A DNA stretch of 64,000 nucleotides. It comes from Corynebacterium sp. NML130628. Lineage in GTDB: Bacteria; Actinomycetota; Actinomycetes; Mycobacteriales; Mycobacteriaceae. Below are positions 48,183 through 56,889 of this stretch, piece after piece (the first letter of the stretch is position 1; each line of letters begins with the position of its first letter). Where the stretch lies: the NCBI RefSeq assembly GCF_001875665.1, contig NZ_MLAL01000045.1, positions 124,001 through 188,000 of the forward strand. Reading direction: 5' to 3'. The notes beneath the pieces were generated by a model. That model was not told the origin of the DNA and did not search any database. It was given only the letters and a program-made list of their open reading frames with translations. The position numbers and the translations under genes were made by a program.

Positions 48183-48207
48183 TAGATAAAAACCTTCTTT
48201 GGAAGGT
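48183..48207 (-). terminator. Attenuator-type terminator after the Trp leader peptide
   Basis: On the minus strand ACCTTC-CAAA-GAAGGT is followed by TTTTATC. It starts 12 nt after the stop codon of the leader ORF. The AGGT just after the leader stop can pair with ACCT of the hairpin's left arm, giving a short alternative structure that would disrupt the terminator. Confidence 0.6.
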
Positions 48208-48219
48208 GTCATGTTTACC

Positions 48220-48246
48220 TCACCACCATAACCATGTGGTCATCAT
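48220..48246 (-). CDS. Tryptophan-rich leader peptide (8 codons)
   Basis: The minus-strand ORF reads ATG ATG ACC ACA TGG TTA TGG TGG TGA, i.e. MMTTWLWW, with three Trp codons out of eight. It is immediately followed by a rho-independent hairpin. This is the layout of a ribosome-mediated attenuator sensing charged tRNA-Trp. No ribosome site is visible; transcription is predicted to start about 8 nt upstream, so initiation may be nearly leaderless. Confidence 0.6.
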   Translation of the reverse strand: MMTTWLWW

Positions 48247-48261
48247 GTTGAGGCAACCCGA

Positions 48262-48292
48262 GTATTAAAACACGTTCTTACAATAAGCGCAA
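48262..48292 (-). promoter_or_regulatory. Promoter of the Trp leader
   Basis: The minus strand has TTGCGC (48287-48292), a long 19-bp spacer, and TAATAC (48262-48267), which places the start about 8 nt ahead of the leader ATG. The rest of 48293-48453 contains no gene; it must hold the plus-strand promoter of the Asp23 operon, for which no convincing -35/-10 pair was found. Confidence 0.4.
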
Positions 48293-48453
48293 CCCCTTGC
48301 CTGCATTATCTCGGTTTGGTTGCAGTGTTGTATCCATTCGGCACATCTTGCATTGATTCGAGCATGCGCGGTGGTTGCTGTGTACCCTGGGTGGGTGCAC
48401 GGCGCTTGTCCGTCGTATTTTTCTTTATCCATATTTATATGAAGGGATTTTCC

Positions 48454-48948
48454 ATGGCCGACCATAATGCAACCGAGAACACCCCAGCTACCACTGAGGC
48501 AAAGGAGACGGAACAGATCCGCACCCGCAACTCCAACCTTGAGACCGAGCACGGGACCACAATGATCGACGACAATGTCGTCGGCAAGATCGCCGGCATC
48601 GCGGCGCGCGAGGTATCCGGCGTGTACAACCTTGGTGGTGGAGCAGCCCGTATGTGGGGTGCAGTTCGCGAGTCGCTGACGTCTTCCACCAACGTGCAGC
48701 AGGGCGTCGACGTCGCCGTTGAAGACGGCCACGCCTCGGTCGCCGTCGCCATCATTGCGGAGTACGGTGTTGCCATCCACGAGCTCGCAAACGCTATCCG
48801 CGAGAACATCACGGTCGCCGTCACCCGTATGACTGGCCTTATCGTTGACCGCGTCGACGTCACGGTTCACGACGTCCACCTGCCGGAGCAGGACAACGAG
48901 GTATCCCAAGACGCTGCATACAACGCTAACCAGGCCCTGGCCCAGTAG
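48454..48948 (+). CDS. Asp23/Gls24-family envelope stress protein
   Basis: 164 residues from ATG 48454 (ribosome site AAGGGA, 6 nt spacing; an in-frame ATG at 48439 is less likely). A polar N-terminus (about 1-40) precedes the Asp23 domain: IDDNVVGKIAGIAAREVSGV, VQQGVDVAVEDGHASVAVAI and DRVDVTVHDVHLPEQD. Asp23 proteins form membrane-tethered assemblies linked to cell-wall stress. First gene of a six-gene plus-strand operon. Confidence 0.88.
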   Translation: MADHNATENTPATTEAKETEQIRTRNSNLETEHGTTMIDDNVVGKIAGIAAREVSGVYNLGGGAARMWGAVRESLTSSTNVQQGVDVAVEDGHASVAVAIIAEYGVAIHELANAIRENITVAVTRMTGLIVDRVDVTVHDVHLPEQDNEVSQDAAYNANQALAQ

Positions 48949-48950
48949 TT

Positions 48951-49262
48951 ATGGCGTACACCTCCGTTAGCCGCGAGGTGGCCGAAGCCGCCCGGGACGC
49001 CATCTTGGCTATCCCTGGCGTAGCAGGCATGCACGGTGGGCACTTCGGCGAAGTCGCCTTCCTACTGCCTGGTGGGCGGATCGAGGGGCTGAAACCGGCG
49101 ACACGATCCTCCGAGCCAAACCTACGCGGCCTAGAAGTGAACTTTATTTACGACGTTTCGAGCGAACGCGACATTCGTTCCGTCGCCGACGACGTACGCA
49201 CCGCCGCCCTGCGCGCCACCGATGTCGACTTCGTCGATGTTGTTGTCGCCGACGCCGCATAG
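48951..49262 (+). CDS. Short Asp23/Gls24-like protein
   Basis: 103 residues. The first part, REVAEAARDAILAIPGVAGM, resembles the helix-strand start of Asp23 domains, and the second part, EVNFIYDVSSERDIRSVADD, resembles their second half (external-stress strand and helix). The domain looks trimmed compared with its neighbour. It begins 2 bp after the preceding gene and ends 59 bp before the next. A divergent partner subunit of the Asp23 assembly is a reasonable inference. Confidence 0.6.
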   Translation: MAYTSVSREVAEAARDAILAIPGVAGMHGGHFGEVAFLLPGGRIEGLKPATRSSEPNLRGLEVNFIYDVSSERDIRSVADDVRTAALRATDVDFVDVVVADAA

Positions 49263-49321
49263 GACTGTCCTTGCTGGGCAGCCCGCGTTGCGTACCCACA
49301 ACAAAATCTAAGTGGTGAACA

Positions 49322-49522
49322 ATGAACTTTTTATCTAACAAAGCGCTAACTGGTGTCATTATCGGCATTATCGTTGCTTTCTTCGTTACCTTTGGTGGCG
49401 GGCTTGGGCTGCTGTGGCTCGTCCTGTTTTCCGTCATCGGTGGCATAGTGGGCGCCCAGCTCGACGGCAAGCTGGATCTTGCCGAGATCCTGAGCACCAG
49501 CTCGGGCAAGGGTCGTAGCTAA
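49322..49522 (+). CDS. Small membrane protein of the Asp23 operon (DUF2273-like)
   Basis: 66 residues with two closely spaced hydrophobic segments (ALTGVIIGIIVAFFVTFGGG and LLWLVLFSVIGGIVGAQLDG) and a short polar tail. Small two-helix proteins of this kind (DUF2273) accompany asp23 and amaP in Firmicutes. The stop codon overlaps the next ATG (TAATG), so expression is coupled to the second Asp23 gene. Confidence 0.7.
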   Translation: MNFLSNKALTGVIIGIIVAFFVTFGGGLGLLWLVLFSVIGGIVGAQLDGKLDLAEILSTSSGKGRS

Positions 49523-50307
49523 TGGCGTCGAACGAATTCCACCTCAGCGAGCGTGTAATTACGCAGATCGCTGAGGTGGCGGCTTCCTCAGTGCCGGGCA
49601 CGATCGAAATGGACGCGAAGCTGGCCGGTCTGGCAGGCCGCAGCTTTCCCCAAATTGATGTCCGCCTGGACCGGGTTTCAGGCACCGTGGCCGTCGAAGC
49701 CGAGATCGCTACTACTTACCCTGCCCCCATCGCCGCCATCACGGACGCCGTGCGGTCGACGATCATTTCGCATATCCGCACCTTGACCGGCTTGGATGTC
49801 TCGACCGTCAACATCGAGGTCGCGAATATCACCGCAAACGCCGGTACACCCGTGTCCTGGGACGACGTAGCAAACCACCAGTCCTTCATCATTCCGACTC
49901 CTCTGAAGGTCACACCCCTAGAAGTGGAGTCCCCGACGACGAAGGAGCCAGAACCGTTGCGCGACATCGTCGCCCGCTCGCTTGTCGACGACCTCACAGC
50001 CACCCACGCCCCAGAACCGGCGGCTGTTGCGTCTGTCGTGGCGCCCCAGCCACACCCCGTCCGAACAAAAGGCTTCGAAACGCAGCCACCCCGGGTATTC
50101 CGACCACGCACGCCGGAACCCGTCCGACTGCAGAGCATCCAAGTACGCGAACAACGCGCGTACAGCCCAAGTGCTCCGAATCCGGCGCCACTCAAGCCAG
50201 TTCGTGTGAAGCCCGCTGCAGCACCGAAGCCGGTGAAGGCACCGCAGCCACAACCGCTTCGCCAAATCACAATCAAACCGGCGGTGAAGTACTATGACCG
50301 AACCTAA
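49522..50307 (+). CDS. Asp23/Gls24-family protein with long Pro/Ala/Val-rich C-terminal extension
   Basis: 261 residues. The Asp23 domain fills about 1-112 (HLSERVITQIAEVAASSVPG, FPQIDVRLDRVSGTVAVEAE, LDVSTVNIEVANITANAG). The remaining 150 residues are low complexity, rich in Pro, Arg, Val and Gln (PQPHPVRTKGFETQPPRVFR, PNPAPLKPVRVKPAAAPKPV), and probably unstructured. Such a tail is not typical of Asp23 and may cross or bind the cell envelope or a partner. The 3' end overlaps the next gene by 14 bp. Confidence 0.75.
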   Translation: MASNEFHLSERVITQIAEVAASSVPGTIEMDAKLAGLAGRSFPQIDVRLDRVSGTVAVEAEIATTYPAPIAAITDAVRSTIISHIRTLTGLDVSTVNIEVANITANAGTPVSWDDVANHQSFIIPTPLKVTPLEVESPTTKEPEPLRDIVARSLVDDLTATHAPEPAAVASVVAPQPHPVRTKGFETQPPRVFRPRTPEPVRLQSIQVREQRAYSPSAPNPAPLKPVRVKPAAAPKPVKAPQPQPLRQITIKPAVKYYDRT

Positions 50308-50887
50308 TACCTCCGTCATCCCAGTAGGTCCGCACCCTGCAGTCGCCCCCAAGGCCAGCCCCGCGGCTCGTTGGCTCAGCGTGCTTGCCGGCCTCATCTT
50401 CCTTGGCGGAGCCGTCACAACAGGCCACGACGCTTGGGTTCGACTCCAGGAATCTAGCAACCAATCCGAGTGGCTCCCCGAGCTCTACGACCAATTGACG
50501 TTGCACCTCATTGACATCACATGGGTCGGCGTCGCAGTTGGCATCGTCGTCATGCTGGTGGGAATAGCTCTCATCATTGCATCATTCAAGCCCCGTCAGA
50601 AGACGCATTTGCGGGTGCAGTCGCCGGTTTCAATTTGGACCCGCCCAGTGGACATTGCACGGAAATCAACATTCCTCGCAACGTCTCAGCTTGGGGCAAA
50701 CCATGCGCGGACCAAAGCGGACCGGAAGAAGCTTACGCTCACGATGCAGACCGACAGGCAGCGACCGGAGGTCGAACAGCAGGCAAATGACTCTCTCGCT
50801 ACCGAATTCCAGCGTCTGGAGCAGCTGCCCGCTATCACAATCAAGACCGAGGCACCGGCAGCTGTTGCGCAACAGGAGGCGAAATAA
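50294..50887 (+). CDS. Two-helix membrane protein of the Asp23 operon
   Basis: 197 residues. Two hydrophobic segments (WLSVLAGLIFLGGAVTTG at about 27-45 and VGVAVGIVVMLVGIALIIAS at about 77-97) flank a 30-residue extracytoplasmic loop. A cytoplasmic basic tail of about 100 residues follows. The layout resembles AmaP-like anchors (DUF6286 type) of Asp23. The start lies within the previous gene (14-bp overlap), and the stop immediately precedes the next ATG (TAA-ATG). Confidence 0.55.
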   Translation: MTEPNTSVIPVGPHPAVAPKASPAARWLSVLAGLIFLGGAVTTGHDAWVRLQESSNQSEWLPELYDQLTLHLIDITWVGVAVGIVVMLVGIALIIASFKPRQKTHLRVQSPVSIWTRPVDIARKSTFLATSQLGANHARTKADRKKLTLTMQTDRQRPEVEQQANDSLATEFQRLEQLPAITIKTEAPAAVAQQEAK

Positions 50888-51448
50888 ATGACCAAGACCC
50901 TTGCTTTCTTTGACCGCCTACTCGTTTTCATTCTCGGTGCTGCGTTTCTCTGCCTCGGATTCATTCCACTCACCTACTTTTGGGACATCCCATACGTGAG
51001 CGAATGGACCCAACAGGTCGATCCAGCGGTGATCAGCAACCTGCCCTACCGTTCCTCATACAACACCGCGCTCATCGTCGGAACAGTTGTCTTGGTCGTT
51101 CTGGGACTGTGGGCGATCATCGCGAATATCCGCAGCCGCGGATTCTCCACCCGAGCAATCACCGCGGCCGACGCCGAGCATGGCACGACCGAGATCAACG
51201 TGAAACGAGTTGCTGAGGCTGCGTGCCACCACCTGGCAACCAACCCGATGATTAACTCAGCGGACGCCAAGGTCGCGATGGTCGAGACTCGCCCGACCGT
51301 AGAGTTCGTCGCAGTCGCAAACCCTGCGTTCTCACTCGATGACGTCGCTGCAGTTCTCGAGGCAGCCGACCAGGATTTCCGGATGGCAAACCACACAATG
51401 AACGTGGATACCCTCTGGAAGCTGCATTACGACCAAGTCGCCTCCTAA
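50888..51448 (+). CDS. AmaP-like membrane anchor of the Asp23 operon
   Basis: 186 residues. Two hydrophobic segments (LLVFILGAAFLCLGFIPLTY and TALIVGTVVLVVLGLWAIIA) are followed by a cytoplasmic Asp23-like domain (GTTEINVKRVAEAACHHLAT, VEFVAVANPAFSLDDVAAVL). This matches the general plan of AmaP, which tethers Asp23 to the membrane in staphylococci. Last gene of the operon, followed by a strong terminator. Confidence 0.65.
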   Translation: MTKTLAFFDRLLVFILGAAFLCLGFIPLTYFWDIPYVSEWTQQVDPAVISNLPYRSSYNTALIVGTVVLVVLGLWAIIANIRSRGFSTRAITAADAEHGTTEINVKRVAEAACHHLATNPMINSADAKVAMVETRPTVEFVAVANPAFSLDDVAAVLEAADQDFRMANHTMNVDTLWKLHYDQVAS

Positions 51449-51461
51449 CTCCTTAGATAGC

Positions 51462-51500
51462 AAAAGCTCCCCACTTCGCAATGCGCGGTGGGGAGCTTTT
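51462..51500 (+). terminator. Terminator of the Asp23-type operon
   Basis: AAAAGCTCCCCAC...GTGGGGAGCTTTT, a perfect stem of about 12 bp followed by CTGTG. It starts 14 bp after the last stop of the operon. Confidence 0.9.
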
Positions 51501-51539
51501 CTGTGCCCGTTCGTCAGGCTTCAGGAGCACTAACGTGGC

Positions 51540-51545
51540 AGGTTC
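51540..51545. repeat. Left target-site duplication (AGGTTC)
   Basis: AGGTTC directly abuts the left terminal repeat of the 530-bp element and is repeated in the same orientation at 52076-52081, directly after the right terminal repeat. Confidence 0.6.
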
Positions 51546-52075
51546 GGGCTTAAGGGACCTTATGTGTGTATAAATCTATCCGGTTTACCGGGGTGACCTC
51601 GACCAACAACCCGATATGGTTTTCAAAACAGTTCCATTCGCCCATTTTGAGGAATCAACACTGAATAGCGTCTGATGTGTGGTACGGAAGCTGCGGGTAG
51701 CACAGCGAGATCGACGGCTATAAGCCAGGAACGAGCCGTCCCGTACGATGAGGGCTCGCGCACCAACACAGAGCCCAGCAAAAGCCCTTTACGTGCGCCA
51801 TACAGGCCGCGTCGCGGGAAGAACCGCGTGTTGAGGTTCTCCATATACATCCCAAGACCGCCTGTGCCGTTTACCGGGAAGCAAAGCTTCGAGGCATGTC
51901 GTTAAGCAGACTGACGTACAGCTTGAGTGGAAGACGAACTCACGTGACGTGGTCACTGAGAAGGGTGGCCGAACGAATTCGACACCGGCATTGTTAACCA
52001 GTTGAATCCCAGCTTAGGCGTGAGAAAAGGGTGGGCTGGACGCAGCTAGTTACACACAAAATGTCCCTTAAGCCC
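51546..52075. mobile_element. 530-bp non-autonomous insertion-like element with 25-bp terminal inverted repeats
   Basis: The left end (51546-51570) begins GGGCTTAAGGGAC and ends TGTGTGTA. The right end (52051-52075) is its reverse complement with two mismatches out of 25. Both ends are flanked by the direct repeat AGGTTC. The interior has only short ORFs (the longest about 76 codons) with no recognisable transposase, so this is a miniature or decayed insertion sequence. It sits in the gap between the Asp23 operon terminator and the tuf terminator, a safe site. The transposase family that moved it is not identified. Confidence 0.7.
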
Positions 52076-52081
52076 AGGTTC
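52076..52081. repeat. Right target-site duplication (AGGTTC)
   Basis: This matches 51540-51545 exactly and in direct orientation. It marks the right boundary of the 530-bp element. Confidence 0.6.
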
Positions 52082-52123
52082 GGGCCTATCCTCAGCCGGG
52101 TGGATCAGCGGGCTCTCGCATGC

Positions 52124-52160
52124 AAAAAGGTCACTCCCCGTGGCGGGGAGTGACCTTTTA
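52124..52160 (-). terminator. tuf terminator
   Basis: AAAAAGGTCACTCCCC / GGGGAGTGACCTTTT forms a long perfect stem with a GTGGC loop and A/T edges, 21 bp beyond the tuf stop. Confidence 0.92.
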
Positions 52161-52180
52161 AGTCACATTATCGGGATAAA

Positions 52181-53371
52181 TTAGCCGATAATCTTGGTGA
52201 CGCGACCAGCGCCGACGGTGCGGGAGCCTTCGCGGATAGCGAAGCGCAGGCCCTCGTCCATTGCGACTGGGTGGATCAGCTCGACGGACATATCAACGTT
52301 GTCGCCAGGCATGACCATCTCGGTGCCCTCAGGCAGGTGCACAACACCGGTAACGTCGGTGGTGCGGAAGTAGAACTGAGGACGGTAGTTGTCGAAGAAT
52401 GGCGTGTGTCGGCCACCCTCGTCCTTGGACAGGACGTAGACGGAGCCCTCGAACTTGGAGTGAGGGGTGTAAGCGCCCGGCTTGATGACAACCTGGCCAC
52501 GCTCAACGTCCTCACGCTTCAGGCCACGAAGCAGCAGAGCTGCGTTGTCGCCAGCCTCAGCGGTGTCGAGAAGCTTGTTGAACATCTCGATCGAGGTGAC
52601 GGTGGTCTTTGTGGACTTCTCGCGGATACCGATGATCTCAACTTCGTCGTTGAGGTTCAGGACGCCACGCTCAACACGGCCGGTAACAACGGTACCGCGA
52701 CCGGAAATGGTGAAGATGTCCTCGATCGGCATCAGGAAGTCGCGGTCGGTCTCACGGACTGGATCCGGGATCGAGTTGTCGCAAGCTTCCATGAGCTCGA
52801 CGATGGACTGTACCCACTTCTCTTCGCCCTCAAGAGCCTTCAGAGCGGAGATGTGAACGATTGGAGCCTCTTCGTCGTAGTCCTGCTCGGCGAGCAGCTC
52901 GCGAACCTCCATCTCGACGAGCTCGATGATTTCCTCATCATCGACCATGTCGCACTTGTTCAGTGCAACGAGGATGTAAGGAACGCCAACCTGGCGTGCG
53001 AGCAGAACGTGCTCGCGGGTCTGAGGCATTGGGCCGTCGGTAGCAGCAACCACGAGGATTGCGCCGTCCATCTGGGCTGCGCCGGTAATCATGTTCTTGA
53101 TGTAGTCGGCGTGGCCTGGGGCGTCCACGTGAGCGTAGTGACGCTTCGGGGTGTTGTACTCGACGTGCGAAATGTTAATGGTAATGCCGCGCTCGCGCTC
53201 CTCCGGAGCCTTGTCGATCGCGTCGTACGCGAAGGACTTGTTCTCCTCCGGGTACTGGTCCGCGAGCACCTTGGTGATCGCGGCCGTGGTGGTCGTCTTA
53301 CCGTGGTCGACGTGACCAATGGTACCGATGTTCACGTGCGGCTTAGAGCGCTCGAACTTTTCCTTTGCCAC
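52181..53371 (-). CDS. tuf: Elongation factor Tu
   Basis: 396 residues from GTG 53371, read as [20 protein letters not shown], with an AGGAGG ribosome site. G-motifs are [14 protein letters not shown] (P-loop), DAPGHADYI (G3) and ALNKCDMVD (G4 NKxD). Effector region and domains 2-3 are intact to [11 protein letters not shown]. It delivers aminoacyl-tRNA to the ribosome. It is separated from fusA by 311 bp containing its own promoter. Confidence 0.99.
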   Translation of the reverse strand: MAKEKFERSKPHVNIGTIGHVDHGKTTTTAAITKVLADQYPEENKSFAYDAIDKAPEERERGITINISHVEYNTPKRHYAHVDAPGHADYIKNMITGAAQMDGAILVVAATDGPMPQTREHVLLARQVGVPYILVALNKCDMVDDEEIIELVEMEVRELLAEQDYDEEAPIVHISALKALEGEEKWVQSIVELMEACDNSIPDPVRETDRDFLMPIEDIFTISGRGTVVTGRVERGVLNLNDEVEIIGIREKSTKTTVTSIEMFNKLLDTAEAGDNAALLLRGLKREDVERGQVVIKPGAYTPHSKFEGSVYVLSKDEGGRHTPFFDNYRPQFYFRTTDVTGVVHLPEGTEMVMPGDNVDMSVELIHPVAMDEGLRFAIREGSRTVGAGRVTKIIG

Positions 53372-53682
53372 TGTATGTCCTCCTGGACTTCATGGTGGCT
53401 ACGACCTTCGCAGCCACGTGGTTTACATTTGCCTTGCCTCCGAAGAGGCGATGGCTCTTTCACAATGTGCCAGTTACCTGATCCTAGAGATTCCATGCCC
53501 GATTTTCAAACTGTCAGACCGAATCTTCCGGGACCATTCGTCGCGAGTAACGGCCGGCTCAAACCACCACACCTCGGGCGTGGTAGCTCCAGCACGGCCG
53601 CTACTTGCGACCGCCCTTGCCCCTCTTTACCAATCAACTCGCTGGCACACGAAGTTGGTCGTCGAGAAGCAAGGGAAAACGA
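53372..53682 (-). promoter_or_regulatory. tuf promoter and leader
   Basis: This is the gene-free fusA-tuf spacer. On the minus strand TTGAAA (53504-53509), 17 bp, and TAGGAT (53481-53486) make a well-formed sigma-A promoter. It gives a leader of about 100 nt with a GCCTC-TTCG-GAGGC tetraloop hairpin (53436-53449) and a full AGGAGG ribosome site. This allows tuf expression beyond the str operon level. Confidence 0.7.
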
Positions 53683-55803
53683 CTAGTTGCCGTTACGCTC
53701 GTCGATGATTTCCTGCGCAACGTTGGAAGGAACCTCACCGTAGGAGTCGAACACCATGGTGTAGTTCGCACGACCCTGCGTCTTGGAACGCAGGTCGCCA
53801 ACGTAGCCGAACATCTGGGACAGCGGGACAACAGCCTTGACGACCTTCGCGCCGGAGCGGTCGTCCATCGAGTTGACCTGGCCACGACGGGAGTTCAGGT
53901 CACCAATGACATCACCCATGTACTCCTCAGGCGTGACGACCTCAACAGCCATCAGTGGCTCAAGCAGGATCGGCTTCGCCTTTGCGACGGCCTCCTTGAG
54001 CACCTGCGAACCAGCCATCTTGAAGGCCATTTCGGAAGAGTCAACCTCGTGGTAGGCACCGTCTTCGAGGGTCGCCTTGATGTTGACCAGCGGGTAGCCA
54101 GCCAGGTAGCCGTACTGCATCGCGTCCTGAATACCAGCGTCGACGGAAGGGATGTACTCCTTCGGAACACGGCCACCGGTGACAGCGTTGACGAACTGGT
54201 AGGTTGCGCTCTCGCCCTCTTCCAGAGTCTCCGGGTCCGGGTTGTAAGGCTCGATGGTAACGATAACCTTCGCGAACTGACCAGAACCACCGGTCTGCTT
54301 CTTGTGCGTGTAGTCGAGGGACTCCACCTTCTTGCGGATGGTTTCGCGGTAAGCAACCTGCGGGGAACCGATGTTTGCCTCAACCTTGAACTCGCGCTTC
54401 ATGCGGTCCACAAGGACATCGAGGTGGAGCTCACCCATACCGCCGATGACGGTCTGGCCGGTCTCGTCGTCAAGGTGAACGGTAAAGGTTGGGTCCTCTT
54501 CCGAAAGCTTCTGGATAGCCGTACCCAGCTTCTCCTGGTCAGCCTTCGTCTTCGGCTCAATAGCAACCTGAATAACCGGGTCCGGGAAGTCCATGGACTC
54601 GAGGATGATCGGGTGGTCAGGGTTGCACAGGGTGTCACCCGTAGTCGTGTGCTTCAGACCGATGAACGCGTAGATGTTACCGGCGTCAGCGTGCTCGACC
54701 GGGTTCTCCTTGTTCGCGTGCATCTGGAAGAGCTTACCGACGCGCTCACGCTGCTGCTTCGTCGAGTTCAGCATGTTCTCGCCCGGAATTGCCTGGCCGG
54801 AGTAAACACGGACGTAGGTCAGCTTGCCGAAGAATGGGTGCACTGCGATCTTGAACGCAAGAGCGGAGAAAGGCTCATCAACGGAAGGCTTACGGGTCAG
54901 ATCACTCTCACCGTCAAGCGCGGTGCCGTGGACCTCACCGATGTCCAGCGGAGAAGGCAAGTAATCGACGATGGCGTCCAGCACAGGCTCAACGCCCTTG
55001 TTGCGGTACGCGGTACCACAGAAGACTGGGTAGACCTCCGAGTTCACGGTGAGCTTACGGATACCAGCCTTGAGCTCCTCAATCGTGAGTTCTTCGCCGC
55101 CGAAGTACTTCTCCATGAGCTCTTCGTCAGACTCTGCAACGGTCTCGACGAGCTTCTCGCGGTACTCCTCGGCCTTCGCCTTCAGATCGTCCGGAATCTC
55201 GGTGATTTGTGCAGGTGTGCCGGTCTCAACCTTGCCGGGCCACAGCATCGCCTTCATCTCAAGGAGGTCGACGACGCCGTCAAAGTTGTCCTCAGCGCCG
55301 ATTGGCAGCTGCATTACCAGCGGCTTCGCACCAAGACGGTCGACGATCGTGCCGACCGTGTAGTAGAAGTCAGCACCCAGCTTGTCCATCTTATTGACGA
55401 AGCAGATACGTGGGACGTCGTACTTGGCAGCCTGACGCCACACCTGCTCGGACTGCGGCTCAACGCCTTCCTTACCGTCGAACACCGCAACAGCGCCATC
55501 GAGCACGCGCAGGGAGCGCTCAACCTCAACAGTGAAGTCCACGTGACCCGGCGTATCGATGATGTTGATCTGGTTGTTATTCCAGAAGCAAGTTACGGCA
55601 GCGGAAGTAATGGTGATGCCGCGCTCTTTCTCCTGATCCATCCAGTCAGTAGTCGCGCCACCGTCGTGGGTCTCGCCGACCTTACGGTTAATACCGGTGT
55701 AGAACAGAATGCGCTCTGTCGTGGTGGTCTTACCAGCATCGATGTGGGCCATGATGCCGATGTTGCGGACCTTGTGAAGATCCTTAAGCACTTCTTGTGC
55801 CAC
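53683..55803 (-). CDS. fusA: Elongation factor G
   Basis: 706 residues from GTG 55803 ([20 protein letters not shown]). P-loop [19 protein letters not shown]3 [20 protein letters not shown] and G4 [12 protein letters not shown] are present, followed by domains II-V to the C-terminal [20 protein letters not shown]. It catalyses ribosomal translocation. It is separated from rpsG by 240 bp with a large secondary structure. Confidence 0.99.
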   Translation of the reverse strand: MAQEVLKDLHKVRNIGIMAHIDAGKTTTTERILFYTGINRKVGETHDGGATTDWMDQEKERGITITSAAVTCFWNNNQINIIDTPGHVDFTVEVERSLRVLDGAVAVFDGKEGVEPQSEQVWRQAAKYDVPRICFVNKMDKLGADFYYTVGTIVDRLGAKPLVMQLPIGAEDNFDGVVDLLEMKAMLWPGKVETGTPAQITEIPDDLKAKAEEYREKLVETVAESDEELMEKYFGGEELTIEELKAGIRKLTVNSEVYPVFCGTAYRNKGVEPVLDAIVDYLPSPLDIGEVHGTALDGESDLTRKPSVDEPFSALAFKIAVHPFFGKLTYVRVYSGQAIPGENMLNSTKQQRERVGKLFQMHANKENPVEHADAGNIYAFIGLKHTTTGDTLCNPDHPIILESMDFPDPVIQVAIEPKTKADQEKLGTAIQKLSEEDPTFTVHLDDETGQTVIGGMGELHLDVLVDRMKREFKVEANIGSPQVAYRETIRKKVESLDYTHKKQTGGSGQFAKVIVTIEPYNPDPETLEEGESATYQFVNAVTGGRVPKEYIPSVDAGIQDAMQYGYLAGYPLVNIKATLEDGAYHEVDSSEMAFKMAGSQVLKEAVAKAKPILLEPLMAVEVVTPEEYMGDVIGDLNSRRGQVNSMDDRSGAKVVKAVVPLSQMFGYVGDLRSKTQGRANYTMVFDSYGEVPSNVAQEIIDERNGN

Positions 55804-55925
55804 GTTATTTACCCCAACTTAAAAGTCGTCGACGTGCTACACACGTCTTGGCGAATATTTACCTAGTTCATTGTGCCACTGTTTGCCCACGATGGGCAGT
55901 GTCAGCCGAAAAATCACCACAAAAC

Positions 55926-56013
55926 AAAAACCCGGACGCCGCACGTGCACCCACATTGGTGGGTGCACACGTATGCAGTTGTGCACACGCTGTCCGTGTC
56001 AGCATGGTCCGGG
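55926..56013 (-). terminator. Branched stem structure with T-run between rpsG and fusA
   Basis: On the minus strand an outer stem CCCGGAC (56007-56013) / GTCCGGG (55931-55937) is followed by TTTTTGTTTTG. It encloses a perfect 10-bp hairpin GTGCACCCAC-CAAT-GTGGGTGCAC (55945-55968) and weaker repeats. It starts 31 bp after the rpsG stop and could end or attenuate rpsLG transcription before fusA. Confidence 0.55.
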
Positions 56014-56043
56014 CGATTTGCTTCATAGATGACCTACCGGCGA

Positions 56044-56511
56044 CTACCAGCGGTAGTGAGCAAACGCGCGGTTTGCCTCAGCCATCTTGTGAACGTCCTC
56101 GCGACGCTTCACGGATGCTCCCAAACCGTTGGACGCGTCCAGAATCTCGTTTGCGAGACGCTCGATCATCGAGTTCTCACGACGCTGACGCGTAAAGGTG
56201 ACCATCCAGCGCAGGGCCAGCGTGGTTGAGCGAACCGGCTTGACCTCAACCGGGACCTGGTAGGTAGCGCCACCAACACGGCGTGAACGTACCTCAAGGT
56301 CAGGGCGGATGTTGCCGAGCGCCTTTTCCAAGGTGCCGACCGGATCGGTGCCCGTCTTTTCACGGCAGATCTCAAGCGCGCCGTAGACGATGCGCTCAGC
56401 GGTGGATTTCTTACCGTCGACAAGTACCTTATTGACCAGCTGGGTCACGAGTTCAGAGTTGTATACCGGGTCCTTAACGATGGGACGCTTCGGAGCTTGC
56501 TGCTTACGCAT
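56044..56511 (-). CDS. rpsG: 30S ribosomal protein S7 (uS7)
   Basis: 155 residues: [60 protein letters not shown] and the C-terminal [14 protein letters not shown]7 nucleates the 30S head and is the known str-operon translational regulator in E. coli. It is 6 bp after rpsL. Confidence 0.98.
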   Translation of the reverse strand: MRKQQAPKRPIVKDPVYNSELVTQLVNKVLVDGKKSTAERIVYGALEICREKTGTDPVGTLEKALGNIRPDLEVRSRRVGGATYQVPVEVKPVRSTTLALRWMVTFTRQRRENSMIERLANEILDASNGLGASVKRREDVHKMAEANRAFAHYRW

Positions 56512-56517
56512 TTCTGA

Positions 56518-56889
56518 TTACTGTCCCTTCTTTGCGCCGTAGCGGGAACGAGCCTGCTTACGATCCTTGACGCCCTGGGTATCCAAGGAGCCACGAACAA
56601 TCTTGTAGCGAACACCCGGGAGGTCCTTCACACGACCACCACGGACGAGCACCATGGAGTGCTCCTGGAGGTTGTGACCCTCGCCCGGAATGTATGCAGA
56701 AACCTCGATACCGGAGCTCAGACGAACACGAGCAACCTTGCGGAGCGCCGAGTTCGGCTTCTTCGGCGTGGTGGTGTACACACGGGTGCACACACCACGA
56801 CGCTGCGGGGAACCCTTCAGCGCTGCAGTTGCTACCTTGCCACGCTTGTCGTGGCGGCCCTTGCGGACCAGCTGCTGGATAGTTGGCAT
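56518..56889 (-). CDS. rpsL: 30S ribosomal protein S12 (uS12)
   Basis: 123 residues from ATG 56889 ([20 protein letters not shown], ribosome site AGAAGGA). It has [20 protein letters not shown] and [20 protein letters not shown]. The two lysines whose change gives streptomycin resistance (in PKKPNSA and GRVKDLP) are both present, the usual susceptible form. An upstream in-frame start at 56937 is rejected. First gene of the str operon. Confidence 0.98.
   Translation of the reverse strand: MPTIQQLVRKGRHDKRGKVATAALKGSPQRRGVCTRVYTTTPKKPNSALRKVARVRLSSGIEVSAYIPGEGHNLQEHSMVLVRGGRVKDLPGVRYKIVRGSLDTQGVKDRKQARSRYGAKKGQ

Noticed and set aside
51623..51905. Overlapping 75- and 76-codon ORFs inside the 530-bp element
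   Set aside because: No transposase or other domain is recognised, there is no ribosome site, and both strands are open over the same stretch.
53605..55866. A 753-codon plus-strand frame
   Set aside because: It is the antisense shadow of fusA.
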